This document shows, piece after piece, positions 36,606 to 50,867 of a stretch of DNA of 64,000 nucleotides (the stretch's first letter is position 1; each line of letters opens with the position of its first letter). The notes beneath the pieces were generated by a model. That model did no database searches. It was not told the DNA's origin and saw only the letters and a list, made by a program, of their open reading frames with translations. The stretch is from contig QJNS01000207.1 of the NCBI GenBank assembly GCA_004154925.1, positions 82,970-146,969 on the forward strand. The letters are read 5' to 3'. The translations under genes and the position numbers were made by a program. The stretch comes from Monosporascus cannonballus. Its lineage: Eukaryota; Ascomycota; Sordariomycetes; Xylariales.

Positions 36606-39600
36606 TTAGGTTTATCGTATTTGTTAAATAATTAAATAGTTTTTACGTATTTTTTTATATAAATATTTTTTTTATTTAATTAGGTACTGGATTTTATTTT
36701 TAACCATTTTAGAATTTAATATTTGTTTAACTTCGTATTCGTTAAAGTTTTTTTCGAATTTTAGGTTTGTTTTTAACGGGGCGTTTTTAGGTATTAATTT
36801 AAGTAAAAAAATATGGAAAATAAGGTGTATCTTTATATTTTTGGATAATAACAATTTGTAATTAATTTTAAAAATAATTTCGTTAATTTTAAACGATTTA
36901 AATTTTTTGAAATTAAGTTCGTTATTAAGTTTTTTTATTTTGATTTATAAGATATTTAAAGTTACGTTTTGTTTTTAGCGTAATAAGTAAATTTTGTTTT
37001 TTTTCGTTAAAATTAATTTTTTAATTTTTTTTATTATAATATTAAGTTATCCGTTATTAAAAAAATCGTAATTTATTTTGAAAATAAACTTAAATCGTTT
37101 TAATTTTTATAATTAATATTTTTGCTTTTAAGGTAATTATAATAATTTTTAGTATTTTATTAAAGGGTTATTTAGGTTATTTTATTTTTATATTATATTT
37201 ATATATAATTATATAAAAAAATATACTTATATTTTCATTAATTAATATGTTATAGGCGATTTATGTTAATAATAAAAATTTTACTTAATTATTTTATTAA
37301 TAGTTAACGTAATTTCGTAAATATTATTTTAAAATTTAATTTAATTTTTTAATTTAATTATCCGTTTAAAAATAATATGTTATCGAAAATTTAAATTTAA
37401 TATTAATTTATTTAAAAAAGTTAATACCGAATTTTAAAATAAATAACGTATTTCGGTTTAAAACAATTTTTTAAATATTTTATATTTATTAAGGTATTAT
37501 TTAATAAAAACATAAATTAATTATTTTGCCGTTATATTTCCTTTAAAAAGTAAAAAATACCTATATTTAATAAATTTATTAATAATTATTTATATTTTAT
37601 TATATTTAATTCCAGTAACTGGGTTTTTAAATAAAGGTAAGTTAATAATAAAATCCTAAGTTATAATATTTTATATTTTATTAAGAATATTAATGAATTG
37701 TAATAGTTTATAAGGCTTATGACGTATTATTTTAACCTTGTTATAAACGTTATAATTCTTAATAATTATTTTAACCATACGGCGTAACTTAGGGAAATCG
37801 TATTTTTCTTATAGCCGTCGAATAATTTTAAAAATTTTTTAGTATTTATATAATAGGTTTTTATGGAATTTCTTTACGAATTATTTTTATTAATTTTTAG
37901 GAACATAAATTTTGCCATAATATAATAATTAATCTTTAGGTTATCCTTTTAATTACTGGATTTCTTTTTGTTTTTTTATATCGTAAAAATTCCGGAATTA
38001 TATTAAAAATTCGGTAATTAATTTTTTTATTATTTTATATAAATATATAATTTTATCCTTATTATATTATAATATTTATATATTTTTTGGGAATTTTCGA
38101 ATTATAATTTCTTTTACGATTAAAAATATCTGTTTAAATATTTTCCTTTTTTTTAATATAATATATTTTGAAATTAAATTTGGATAAAAAAATCCATTAT
38201 TTTTTATGTCGTTTATTTAATTTTTGGACTTTTATAAATTGCGTAAAATTTTTGTAATTAAAGTAAATATCGAAAAGTTTTTTTATTCCGTTAAAAAAAG
38301 GTTTTTATTTTTTAAAAGTATTAATAATTATTAATAACTTTTTATCATAAATTTGATATTTAAATTCTATATCTCGGAATGCTTTAAAATAATATATTAT
38401 TAAGTATTATTTGCCGTTATTTTTTTGTTATTCCAAAATTACGCTTAAGGTATATTTTATAATATTTGTTTTTAGTTATTTCGTTTTGTTTAAATTTGGC
38501 ATTTTTACGATAAATCCGTTAATAATTACTTTTTTTAATTCCCGGAACGTTTTTTTTATTTCTTTTAGAAATTCGAATTTTTTTCTAACGTATTCCTTAA
38601 TAATAAATTTTGTTAAAGGCCTAATTATATCTTTATATCCCTTAATTAGGCCACGTACGTAATTTATAAATCCTAAGATTTATTAGATATTTATAACGGT
38701 TACCTTATTAAGAATAAGTTAATCTTTAATTATTTTTAATTTAGAACGTTAAATTTAAATTTATTTTGATATAAGAATAAATCTTAAAAAATTTAATTTC
38801 TAAATATATTATATGCTTTTGGTAAAATTAATTCGAATATTGGTTTCGTTTAAAGTTTTAAGTATTTAAGCGATATATTTCTTATATTCCTTTAAGGTTT
38901 TGGAATAAATAAGGATATCGTCAAAATAAACAAATAAGAATTTATCTAAAAATTATCGGAAAATAATTATTATTAAGTTTTAAAAATTAATGGAAACGTT
39001 AATAAATCCCATAAGTATTACTTTATATTCGTAAAGTCCATATATTATCCTAAATGCCGTTTTCCATTTTTTTCCTTTAGTTATTTTAATACGGTAATAA
39101 TTATTACGAAAATTAAGCGCCGTAAATTATTTAACTTTGTTAATATTTTTTTTTAAAATATTTATAAAAATTAAAGGATATCCGTTTTTAATTATAATAT
39201 TATTTAATTATTTATAATTAATTATTTTTCGGTAAATAAGGTTTCCGTTTTTATTAATCCTTTATTTGCCATCCTTAGTTTTTGGTATTATAAGGATTAA
39301 ATATCCAATAAAGGAATTAAAAGGTTAAATATGTCTTTTTTTTAAATTTAATTATATATTTTTTATAAAATTTTTAATTTTTTTAAGTTTATATAATAAA
39401 TTTTATAAAATTTAAAATAATACCTTTTTTTAATAAGTATCCGGTAATCTTATTAACCGTATAACGGTAATTCGTAATTTTTTTTATTTTTAAATAATTT
39501 TTTAAATTTTTAATATTCCGGAGGTACCGTAAAAATCTAATTAAAAACCCGTATTTCCTTAATAACATAATAAATTTTTTAATTATTTTTATTTAATATT

Positions 39601-42010
39601 TTATCCCAAAAAAATGTTCGTTTTTTTTAATTAATCCGTAAGTTACTAAAATAAAATTAAGGTATTCTTAAAATAATATCGTATCCGGAAATATTAACGA
39701 TATCCAGTAAAACGCGTTTTTGATATTTTTGAATTTATATTGGAAATTTTTCCGTTTTTCGAAAAATTCGTTCGTTTTCGTAAGTAAATAAGTTACCGTT
39801 TACCGTACGTAATTTGTAAAATTTTAACTTATATTTTTAAAAAATTTGATATTTTTCCGTTATTACGGAAAAAATAAAATTATTTTTTATTCCGGAATTA
39901 ATTATGGCTTTAAATATTTTGCTTTTATATCGGAAAAGGATTTTAATCTGGTTACGCATTTTTTTCGTTATCTTATATAAGGTTTTATTAATTAGGGCTT
40001 TTTGATATTTTATTTTCGAAAACTTTTATAATTTTTTAATTTTTGATAATTTCCGACTTAAACGAACCTTTATTTGCAAATTTTTTTAATAACATATTTA
40101 ATGTATTAATCGTTTTTATACCGGAACCATATTTTCTTACCGTATTTGTATTAAGGCTTTAAAATTTGGTCTTTTTCCTGGTTTACTTTTTTATTCCGTA
40201 TCTCCCGAGTTATAAAATTAAAAAAATAAATTTCCGAAAAAGATGTTTTTATATTTAAAAATTTATATTAGATATAAAATATCGGGAAATAATATAGGTA
40301 TTTTTGCGATTTAACTTTTTAATTTTATTCTGATTTAAGGTGTAAATAATAAAACTTAAAGTATTTTGGTTATCGGACAATTTTAATATATTGGTATTTA
40401 TTATCTGGTTCGGTAAAAATCTTATTATTTTATCCGGGCCAAAAATTATTATTTTTTTTAATTTTAAAATAAATAAAATAATTATCCTAATAGCAAGTAA
40501 TAAAATATAATAAATTATAAAGGTTTACTAATAATATTTTTTTGTAAATAATATATTTTAAAAGTTCGCAAAATTTTGAAGATAATTATCCGTAATTATT
40601 AATATGTGGTTGAAATTAACCGTCTTTTATATATATCTTATATTTCTAAGAATTAAAATAATATTAATATCTTAATTTTATGGTTATCCTAAAAACTGTT
40701 TATCCGGAATAATATTTATAGGTTTTAATTTTAAAATCTTAGTAAATAAAATAATTTTCGTATTCTAGGTTATCGTTTTAAATTTAAATAATTATGGCAA
40801 TAATAAACTTTGGCTAAAAAAAAATTAAATTAATTTTCTTTTCCTTTTTTGGCTTATTATCGGTTTTTTATTTAGCCGTTTTGGTTTTTTTTTAAGGTTA
40901 AGGAATTCTTTTTTTAAAATTTCTTTTGGCGGAGGAATAATATTTGCTTTTAAAATGTCCCTTTTTGCCATAATTAAAATAATTTATTTTAAATTTGTTT
41001 TTCTTAGGCTTTTTCGAAATAAAATTCGTTTTTTTTAAGATTTGCTTTTATTCTTTTTAGCTTAGTTATTAGAATTTTTATTATTATTTCGTTTATTAGT
41101 TCTTTTTTTTAAGATATTAATTAAAGGTTTATCGGTTGGCAATAATAACCTTATTTATATATTTTGCAAAAGATTTAATTTTAGGTTTTATATATAATTT
41201 GTTTTTAACCTAAGACTTTAAGCTATTATAATAAGGACAAAATAACGCGTTTTCTAATAAATTCGAAATAACGGCCAAACGGTTAAATTTTATCGTATAT
41301 TCGCATATTAATTTAATCTGGTAAAAAAAATAAAATTACTTAATAACGTTTTATTTTTTTATCGGGATTACCGAATAAAATACGCATTTTTTTTTAAAGT
41401 TTTCGTAATCGTTAAAAATATAATTAATAAAATTTAAAAATTCTTTTAGGTATTTCTTAAAGTAATCCGTTAAAATGGGTTTAAATTATTAGCGAATTTA
41501 TCCGATTAATAATTAAAAAATGGCCATTATTTTTTGATATTTTTCCGGCAAAAAATTCTTATAGAACTTAAGGTAAACCCTTATTTGAACCAAAAATCCA
41601 TTAAGGTTTTTTAATTCGTTATAAAGCTTAGGGGGGATTAGCTTATAGCTTTTAACGTTTGGTATTCCATAATAACCAGGGGGTGGAATAATTTTTTCCC
41701 GTATTTAAATTATACCGAATAATGGCAGGATCGAGGCTTTTTTTTGCGTTCGCTTTAGGTCCAGCGAAAAGGGTCGGTAACCGGCCCTTTAGCTTTGCCT
41801 TTTAAGGGAACCAAATTAAGGAAAAGTTAACTTTTTTCCTTTTGTAAACCGAATATTTTTTTTTTCTTAAGGTTTGGATTTCTGTTATTAAGGTATTTAA
41901 TTTTTCTTTCGCAATAAGTTTTTTTTTCTGGCTTTCGGCCTTATATTTTTTTTAATCTTTTTTTAGCCGTTTTTTTTCTGATTTTTTTCTTTAAATTTTA
42001 ATAATATCCT
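36547..42010 (-). pseudogene. RT5 gag-pol remnant
   Basis: Read on -: a Lys-rich N-terminal gag part is near 41880-42010. The CCHC knuckle at 40940-40981 has all three Cys changed to Tyr and the His kept (GKKGHFK). The protease near 39895-39935 reads NSGI, Asp to Asn. The reverse transcriptase box YFDD at 38917-38928 is intact. The chromodomain at 36672-36854 is an open frame (NEYEVKQIL.. ..KIQYLIK). The tail ends DLIKTFYRQNPDR.. with a stop at 36547-36549. Compared with RT6 the two are close relatives. Confidence 0.88.
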
Positions 42011-42293
42011 TAAGGGTTAAGATAAATTATTATTTAAGTTACGAAAATAACAAACTTTTTTAAAATCGAATAATAAAAGGTATTATATTATTAATTAATT
42101 AAAAAACTTTTTTAATAAAAGGTAAATTATTAAATCTTATTAATAACGTTTTTTTAATTAATAACAAAAATTATATATATTATTTATTTTTTAAATATCG
42201 TTTTATATTATCGTTTGTATTAAGTTTAAAAAAATTTATATTCTAATTAGGCAGTAAATTATCCGTTAATTATTAATTAAGGAATTATTAAAA

Positions 42294-42722
42294 TATAACG
42301 AACTTATTATATATCTATTTGGAGGTATAAGTAATATCCGAAAAAAGTTTTAATTTATAAATAATAATAAGGCGAAAAATAATTTAATATATTCATTAAA
42401 GAAATTTTAAAATATTTTTTTTAATTAAAAAATAATATAATTATTTTTAGTTGAAAGTTTAAATTAATAATTAAAAAATAAAAAATTAAATAAATAATTA
42501 TTTATATAAAAAATCCAAATTTTATATATCTTTTTTATTTTTTATATTTTTTATGGTTTCTGGGGATTTCGAGAAATTATGGTATTTATCGTTTACGAAT
42601 TTCCTGGTATTTCTGGAAATTGACAAAAACCCGAGGTTTATCCGATAGAAGGTGGAGATCCCGAGCATTTCTAATTTCCTAGGCCTCCTTTGGGCCTAGT
42701 GGAATCCCTTTTGAACGTAATA
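42294..42722 (-). repeat. RT5 5' LTR
   Basis: On + it starts TATAACGAACTTATTATAT (RIP form of TGTAACGAACCTGTCATAC) and ends ..CCTTTTGAACGTAATA. Its right third is markedly less mutated (AGGCCTCCTTTGGGCCTAG) than its left part. Confidence 0.92.
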
Positions 42723-42727
42723 TTAAT

Positions 42728-44042
42728 ACGGTTATCAAATTCCGTAATTATTTTAATAATTAATAGAAGTACTTATAATTAAAATTATTTAATAATATAT
42801 CTTACGGAAAAGCCGTTAAATACTTTAAGTAAACGTATAAAACGTAATAAAAAGAATATAATAAGCGAAATATATAATTTATTACGCGTATTTTTATTTC
42901 GAATTACGGAAACCTTATCGAAATTTTCTTATTAAATTTAAATCTTAAAAAAAGGGGATCGGTATACAGTATTACTGATAATTCGTAAGAAAATATGATT
43001 AACGATTATTTCTAATACGAATATAAATAATTTGATAAATATTTTGAAAATTATTTCTTAATTATATTATTTAGGTATCCGTTCGAACGAAAACGTTTTG
43101 ATATTATAATAACGAATAAATAATATATTCCTTGATTTTGCTTATTTTGTACGTAATTTATTATATATCTAAGGTTTTCCGTATTAATAGAATGTACTTG
43201 GCATTTTGATCGGTAAAAGTATAATTTTAACCGTTAATTAATATTACCGTCATAATTTTGCTTAATGTTAATGGTATTATTTTATATTCTAATTAAAATA
43301 CTTATTTTAAATGACGATATTATATACGATAATACCGACCCCGTTTATGCTCGAAAACGATTCGAAAAAACGTAAAAAAAAATGCGAAAAGTATTTTAAA
43401 CTCCGTTTATCGAAAACCTAAGAAAGTTGCCTGATTAGCATAACTTATTACCAGATAAACTTTACGGGATATTGGATAACGATTTGAAAAATCCGGATCA
43501 AACCGAAAATAACGAGAACGAAAATTAAGTATTCCGGAAATCTCTATATATTAATTGGATTAATAGGGTAAGCGGATTTTAGCATTAAAGAAGCTATATT
43601 TAAGGATTAATTTCGTACAAAAAAAGGCTAATTCATATTAAATATAAAGACGTTATTAAAAAATAAGTTAAAAAATAAGGAAATAAATTTCGAAAAGTCA
43701 AATGGTAACGCTTAATTACAATCGGCCGTTTTTTCGAAATAATTTAGATTTATGGTTATAATTATAGCAAACTAGGGCCGTATTTATTAAATTAGGGCAA
43801 TAAGTACTATACTTAATATATTTGCAATTTTTAAGAGCGGAATAAATTTGATATAAGGCTATTATTCTTTTATTATTTGTCTTTATTATATAATACATAT
43901 ATTTTTATTGCCAGAAATATTTTTTATATAATTTAAATTTTAAAAAAATAATTGTAAAATAATAATATTATATATATTATTTTTGTTATATTAAAGACAT
44001 AAAACTTTTTAAAATAAAATATTTAGATAAATTGTAAAAAGT
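42728..44042. other. AT-rich host DNA between RT5 and RT6
   Basis: This is decayed DNA that joins 33739-35481 if RT5 is removed. On + around 43330-43720 one frame is fairly rich in sense codons (pieces such as TDPVYARKRFEK and NLLPDKLYGILDNDL), so an old gene, perhaps the far end of the hAT-like transposase or another mobile gene, may be present. I do not recognise it. A 60-codon frame on - (43716-43898) looks accidental. Confidence 0.4.
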
Positions 44043-44473
44043 TGTTACATTCAGAAGGGATTCCACTAGGCCCAAAGGAGGCCCAGGAAGTTGGAAACGT
44101 TCGGGATCTCCACCTTTTATCGGATAAACCTTGGGTTTTTGTTAATTTTTAAAGATACCAGGAAATTCGTAAATGATAGATATTATGGTTTTTCGAGATC
44201 CCCAGAAACCATAAAAAACATAAAAAATAAAAAAAATATATAAGGTTTAGATTTTTTATATAGATAATTATTTACTTAATTTTTCGTTTTTTAGTTATTA
44301 ATTTAAGCTTTTAGCTAAAGGTAATTATACCGTTTTCTGATTAAAAAAGAAATACCTTAAAATTTTTTTAACGAATATATTAAATTATTTTTCGTTTTAT
44401 TATTATTTGCAAATTAAGATTTTTTTCGGATATTACTTATACCTTTAAATGGATATATAATAGGTTTATTATA
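44043..44473 (+). repeat. RT6 5' LTR
   Basis: It starts TGTTACATTCAGAAGGG and ends ..TAGGTTTATTATA (RIP form of ..CAGGTTCGTTACA). The first 110 bases keep normal GC (GGCCCAAAGGAGGCCCAGG). Confidence 0.92.
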
Positions 44474-44689
44474 TTTTAATAATTTTTAATTAATAACTGA
44501 TAAATAATTTACCGCTTAATTAAGGTATAAGCTTTTTTGAATTTAATATAAATAATAATATAGGACGATATTTAAAAAATAAATAATATATACGATTTCA
44601 GTTATTTGCCAGGGAAACATTATTAATAAAATTTAACGATTTACCCTTTATTAAAAAAGTTTTTTAATTAATTAATAATATAGTATTTT

Positions 44690-45900
44690 TTATTATTCGA
44701 TTTTAAAAAGGCCCGTTATTTTCGTAATCCAAATAATAATTTACCCCGGCCCTTAAAAATATTATTAAAATTTAAGGAAAAAAATCGGAAGAAAAAGCAG
44801 TTAAAAAAATGTTTAAAAAAAAATATAAGGCCGAAAGCCAGAAAAAAAAATTTATTACGAAAGAGAAATTAAGTATTTTAACAGCAAAAATCCGAACTCT
44901 GAAAAAAAAGAATATTTGGCTTATAAAAAGAAAAAAACCAGCTTTTTTTTAGTTTAATTCTTTTAAAAGGCGAAACCAAGGGGCCGGTTATTAACCCCTT
45001 TTGCTGGACCTAAAGCGAACGCAAAAAAGAACCTTAACCCTGCTATTATTTGGCGTAATTCGGATACGGGAAAAAGTTATTTTACCCTTTGGTTATTATG
45101 GAATGCCAGACGTTAAAAGCTATAAGTTAACCCTTTCCAAATTTTACGACGGATTAAAGGACCTTAATAAATTTTTGGTTCAGGTAAGGTTTTATCTTAA
45201 GTTTTATAAGAATTCTTTGCCGAAAAAATATCAAAAAGTAATAGTTATTTTTTAACTGCTAATCGGATAAATTCGTTAATAATTTAAACTTATTTTGACG
45301 GATTACTTTAAAAAATACTTAAAAGAATTTTCGGACTTTATTAATTATATTTTTAGCGATTACGAAAACTTTAAAAAAAAATATGCGCTTTATTCGGTAA
45401 TTCCGATAAGGAATAAAATGTTATTAAGTAGTTTTATTTTTTTTATTAAATTAAGTTAATATCCGAATATACGATAAAATTTAACTATTTGGCCGTTATT
45501 TCGAATTTACTAAAAAATGCGTTATTTTATTTTTATTATAATGGCTTAAAGTTTTAAATCAAAAACGAATTATATATGGAACTTAAAATTAAATTTTTTG
45601 TAAAATATATAAATAAAGTTATTATTGCCGACCGATAAACTTTTAATCGGTATTTCGAAAAAAAAAGGACCGATAAACGAAGTAACGATAAAAGTTTTAA
45701 TAGCCGAATTAAAAAGGATAAAGGTAAGCCTTAAAAGGAAACGAGTTCCGTTTCGAAAGAGCCCAAAAAAGATAAGTTTAAAGTAAAATGTTTTAATTAT
45801 GGCAAAAAGGGGCATTTTAAAAGCGAATATCGCTCCCCCGCCAAGAGGAATTTTAAAAAAAGAGGAATTTCTTAATCTCAGAAAAAAGCTAAAGCAGCTG
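44690..45900 (+). pseudogene. RT6 gag remnant
   Basis: The N-terminal part (about 44760-44950) is a Lys-rich, Leu-spaced segment that looks like a coiled coil. An open stretch at 45001-45255 has the retrotransposon capsid-type sequence YYGMPDVKSYKLTLSKFYDG and LVQVRFYLKFYKNSLP. Later comes the CCHC knuckle at 45789-45830: Cys-X2-Tyr-X4-His-X4-Tyr with GKKGHFK, so one Cys and the His remain. A basic tail follows (KRNFKKRG). The product would package element RNA. The true start is not clear; no frame is intact. Confidence 0.85.
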
Positions 45901-45999
45901 AATAAAAAACCGATAGTAAAATAAAAAAGGAAAAAAAAGAAATTAACTTAATTTTTTTCCAGCTAAAATTTATTATTACCATAATTATTTAAATCCAAA

Positions 46000-48900
46000 A
46001 CGATAACTTAAAGTACGAAAATTATTTTATTTACTAAAATTTTAAAATTAAAACTTATAAGTATTATCCCGGATAAATAATTTTTAGGATAATTATAAAA
46101 TTAAGATATTAATATTACTTTAATTCTTAAAAATATAAAATACATATAAAAAACGGTTAATTTCGACCAAATATTAATAATTACGGATAATTATTCCCAA
46201 AGCTTTACGAATTCCTAAAATATATTATTTATAAGAAAATATTATCGGTAAACCTTTATACTTTATTACATTTTATTATTTGTTATTAAAATAATTATTT
46301 TATTTATTTTAAAGTTAAAAAAGATAATAATTTTTAGCCCGGATAAAATAATAAGACTTTTACCGAACTAAACGATAAATACCGATATATTAAAATTTCC
46401 CGATAATCAAAATATTTTAAATCTTATTATTTATACCTTAAATCGAAACGGAATTAAAAGGTTATATCATAAGGATATTTATGTTATATTCTGATATTTT
46501 GTATTTAATACGAATTCCTAGATATAAGAATACCTTTTTCGGAAATTTATTTTTTTGATCCTATAACTTGGGAAATACGGAATAAAAAAATAAGTTAAAA
46601 AAAGAATTAAATTTTAAAGCCTTAATGCAAATATGATAAGAAAATATAGTTCCGGTATAAAAACGATTAATGCATTAAATATGTTATTAAAAAAGTTCGT
46701 AAATAAAAATTTATTTAAATCGGATATTATCAAAAATCAAAAAATTACAAAAGCCTTTAAAAATAAGATATCGAAAAGCCCTAATCGATAAAACCTTATG
46801 CGAAATAACGAAAGAAACGTACAGTTAAATTAAGATTCCCTTTCGATATAAAGGCAAGGTACTTAAGGCCATAATTAATTTCGGAATAAAAAGTAATTTT
46901 ATTTTTTCCGTAATAGCAAAAAAATATTAGATTTCTTGGAAATATAAGTTAAAGTTTTATAAATTACGTACGGTAAATGGCAGCTTATTTACTTACGAAA
47001 ACGGACGAATTTTTCGAAAAACGGAAAAATTTTTAATATAAATTTAAAAATACTAAAAACGCGTTTTATTGGATATTATTAATATTTCCGGATATAATAT
47101 TATCTTAAAAATATCTTAATTTTATTTTAATAATTTACGGATTAATTAAAAAAAGCGAATATTTTCCTGGGACGAAATATTAAATAAAAATGATTAAAAA
47201 ATTTGTTATATTATTAAGGAAATACGGGTTCTTAATTAGATTTTTACGGTACCTCCAGAATATTAAAGATTTAAAAAATTATTTAAAGATAAAAAAGATT
47301 ACGAATTATTATTATACGGTTAATAAAATTACCGGATACCTATTAAAAAAAAGGTATTATTCTAAGTTTTACAAAATTTACTATATAAATCCAAAAAAAT
47401 TAAAAGTTTTATGAAAAAGCATATAATTAAATTTAAAAAAAGAATATATTTAATTTTTTAATTTCCTTATTAAATATTTAATTTTTATAGTACCAAAAAT
47501 TAAGGATGGCAAATAAAGGATTAATAAGGATAAAAATTTTATTTACCGAAAAATAATTAATTATAAATAATTAAATAATATTACGATTAAAAACGGATAT
47601 TTTTTAATTTTTATAAATACCTTAAAAGAAAATGTTAATAAAGCTAAATAATTTACGGCGTTTAATCTTTACAATAATTATTATTATATCAAAATAATTA
47701 AAGAAAAAAAATAAAAAATGGTATTTAAAATAATATATAAATTTTACGAATATAAAATAATATTTATGGGATTTATTAACGTTTCCGCCAGTTTCCAAAA
47801 TTTGGTAATAATTATTTTCCGATAATTCTTAGATAAATTCGTATTTGTCTATCTCGACGATATCCTTATTTATTCCGAAATCTTAAAAAAGCATAAGAAA
47901 TATATTATTTAAGTATTTAAAATTTTGGACGAAATTAATATTTAAATTAATTTTATCAAAAGTATATGGCATATTTAGAAATTAGATTTTTTGGGATTTA
48001 TTTTTATATTAAAATAAATTTAAATTTAATCCTTTAAATTAAAAGTAATTAAGGATTAGCTTATTTTTAATAAGGCGACCGTTATAAATATCCGATAGAT
48101 CTTAGGATTTACGGGTTACGTACGCGGCCTAATTAAAGGATATAAAGATATAATTAGGCCTTTAACGAAATTTACTATTAAGGAATACGTTGGAAAAGAA
48201 TTTAAGTTTTTAAAAGAAATAAAAAAAATATTTTAGGAATTAAAAGAAATAATTATTAGCGGATTTATCGTAAGGATATTAAATCCAGACAAAACGAAAT
48301 AATTAAAAATAAATATTTTAAAGTATATTTTGGGCGTAATTTTGGAATAATAAGAAAATAACGGCAAATAGTATTTAATGGCATATTATTTTAAAATATT
48401 CCGAGATATAAAATTTAGATATTAGATTTACGACAAAAAATTATTAACAATTATTAATATTTTTAAGAAATAGGAACTTTTTTTTAACGGAATAAAAAAA
48501 TTTTTCGATATTTATTTTGATTATAAAAATTTTACGCAATTTATAAAAGCCTAAAAGCTGAATAAACGATATGAAAAATGGTAAATTTTTTTATTTAAAT
48601 TTAATTTTAAGATATATTATATTAAAGGAAAGGAAAATATTTAAGCGGATATTTTTAATTGTAAAGGAGATTACGATTTTAAAATTCCCAAAAAAATATA
48701 TAGATATTATAATATAATAAAGATGGAATTATATATTTATGTAAGATAATGAAAAAATTAATTATCGAACTTTTGATACGGTTCCGGAATTTTTACGATA
48801 TAAAAAAATAGAAAAAAATTTAACAGCTAAAAAAATAACTTAAAAATTAATTACTGTATTATGGTAAAATTTATGTTCCTAAGGATTAATAAGAATAATT

Positions 48901-50233
48901 TATGAAAGAATTTTATAAGGACTTATTATATAAATATTAAGGAATTTTTAAGATTATCCGACGGTTGCAAGAAAAATATAATTTCTTTAAGTTACGCCGT
49001 ATAATTAAAATAATTATTAAGAATTATAACGTTTGTAATAAGATTAAGGCAATATATTATAAGCTTTATGGGTTATTATAATTTACCGATATTCTTAATA
49101 AAATATAAAATATTATAATTTGAAATTTTATTATTAATTTACCTTTATTTAAAGACCTAATTATTAGAATCGAATACGACGGAATATAAGTAATTATTAA
49201 TAAATTTATTAAATATAGGTATTTTTTATTTTTTAAAAAAAATATAACGGCAAAATAATTGGTTTATGCCTTTATTAAATAATATTTTGATAAATATGGG
49301 ATATTTAAAAAGATTATTTTAAATCGAGATATATTATTTATTTCAAAATTCGATATTAGTTTTTTTAAATAAATTAATATTAAATTTAAGGTTTCGATAA
49401 TATATTATTTTTAGATAAATAATTAAACCGAAAAATTAAATTAAACCTTAAAATAATATTTACGAAGTTATGTTAATTATTAGCAGAATAATTAAATAAA
49501 ACTTTTATTATTAATATAAATTATTTATAATATATTAATTAAGGAAAATATAAGCGTATTTTTTTATATAATTATATACGGATATAATATAAAAATAAAA
49601 CGATTTAAATAATTATTTAATAAAATACCAAAAATTATTATGATTACTTTAAAAGCAAAAATATTAATTATAAAAATTAAAACGATTTAAGCCCGTTTTT
49701 AAAATGAATTATAATTTTTTTAATAACGGATAATTTAATATTATCATAAAAAAATTAAGGGATTAATTTTAACGAAAAAAAATAAAATTTATTTGTTATG
49801 CCAGAAATAAAACGTAATTTCGAATATTTTATAAATTAAAATAAAAAGATTTAATAATAAGTTTAATTTTAAAAAACTTAAACCGTTTAAAATTGACGAA
49901 ATTATTTTTAAATTTAATTATAAATTGTTATTACTTAAAAATATAAAGATATACCTTATTTTCTATATTTTTTTATTTGAATTAATATTTAAAAATACCC
50001 TGTTAAAAATAAACTTAAAATTCGAAAAAAACTTTAATAAATACGAAATTAAATAAATATTAAATTTTAAAATAATTAAAAATAAAATCTAATACTTAGT
50101 TAAATAGGAAAAATATTTATATAAAGAAAATATATAGGAATTATTTAATTATTTAACGAATATAATGGATTTAATTAAGATATTTTACTGCCAAAATCCT
50201 GACCGACTGTTTTTAGTACGGCTAAAGTTATAG
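46000..50233 (+). pseudogene. RT6 pol remnant
   Basis: The protease at about 46871-46905 reads INFGIKSNFI, with the catalytic Asp (46877-46879) as Asn. A 74-codon open piece lies before RT (47190-47414). The reverse transcriptase has FVYLDDILIYSE with YLDD intact at 47850-47861. RNase H-type sequence is near 48300-48640. The integrase follows with many stops. The chromodomain is at about 50035-50130 (KYEIK.. ..KIQYLVK), and a QNPDR tail ends at TAG 50231-50233. It is collinear with RT5 on the other strand. Confidence 0.88.
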
Positions 50234-50772
50234 GCGATAATGGTCCCCCATTTAAATTAACCCTTACGGCGTTTTAATCGAAAAAAATATATATTTTTAT
50301 TAATATATTTAGCTTTAAAGCAAGCTATATTTATTTTATTTTATTTTTTACGATTTCTTTCCGTATTTAATTTTTTTTATTTTTTTAATTTATTTATATT
50401 TTTAAGCCCCCTTTAAATAAACGATATCTTTTTGGAATATAATTATTCAAATTAACGATTTAACCGAATAATACGATTAAATAATTTTTGGAATTGTTAA
50501 ATAATTAGACGTTTTTTTCGGTTTATTTGGAGTTTTTCAGCCCAGATATTTTTAAGTAATAAAAACGAAATATGGTTTTTATTGCAAAATTAAATATTAG
50601 CCGTTAAACAGTTTTAATAATTTTTTCGATTTTTTAATATTTTGCAAAAAAGTTTTTTTTCGAAATAACGCGTATACGGCATAATTTCGAAATTAAATTA
50701 AAAAATCGACTTAATTAATTTATAATAATTTTCAGTAAAAAATTTGATGCGTTTTTAAGGTTTATCCGATAT
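50175..50772 (-). pseudogene. RT6 antisense gene: six-Cys zinc-cluster plus coiled-coil remnant
   Basis: This is the counterpart of 36012-36605. The start codon position (50772-50770) is ATA where RT5 has ATG. The cluster at 50584-50676 reads Tyr-X2-Tyr-X6-Cys-X8-Tyr-X2-Cys-X7-Cys, with FEKKLF before the third position as in RT5. The stop is TAA 50177-50175, and the end overlaps pol by 59 bp, the same overlap as in RT5. A small indel lies somewhere in the tail, because the total length is not a multiple of three. Cys codons that are lost in RT5 (position 5) are present here, and the reverse for position 2. Confidence 0.78.
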
Positions 50773-50867
50773 AATTAAATATAATGTTATAATACAAAAA
50801 AGGAAAAAAAATTAAGGATTTACTTTTTTTATTTTTGGGGATAAAGATTTTGGAAAAAAGGAAATAA

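Larger units (their letters stand above)
35487..42722 (-). mobile_element. RT5: full-length family II chromovirus
   Basis: It is flanked by a perfect target duplication TTAAT (35482-35486 and 42723-42727). The LTRs (35487-35916 and 42294-42722) are about 430 bp, unrelated to family I LTRs, and nearly identical in type to those of RT6 but inverted. Proteins read on -. An extra gene reads on + at the left end. Confidence 0.93.

Noticed and set aside
38411..38662. 83-codon + frame in RT5
   Set aside because: It is a Phe/Ile-rich shadow opposite pol, typical of AT-rich DNA.
45570..45815. 81-codon - frame in RT6
   Set aside because: It lies opposite the gag knuckle region and has no counterpart in RT5 that would suggest coding.
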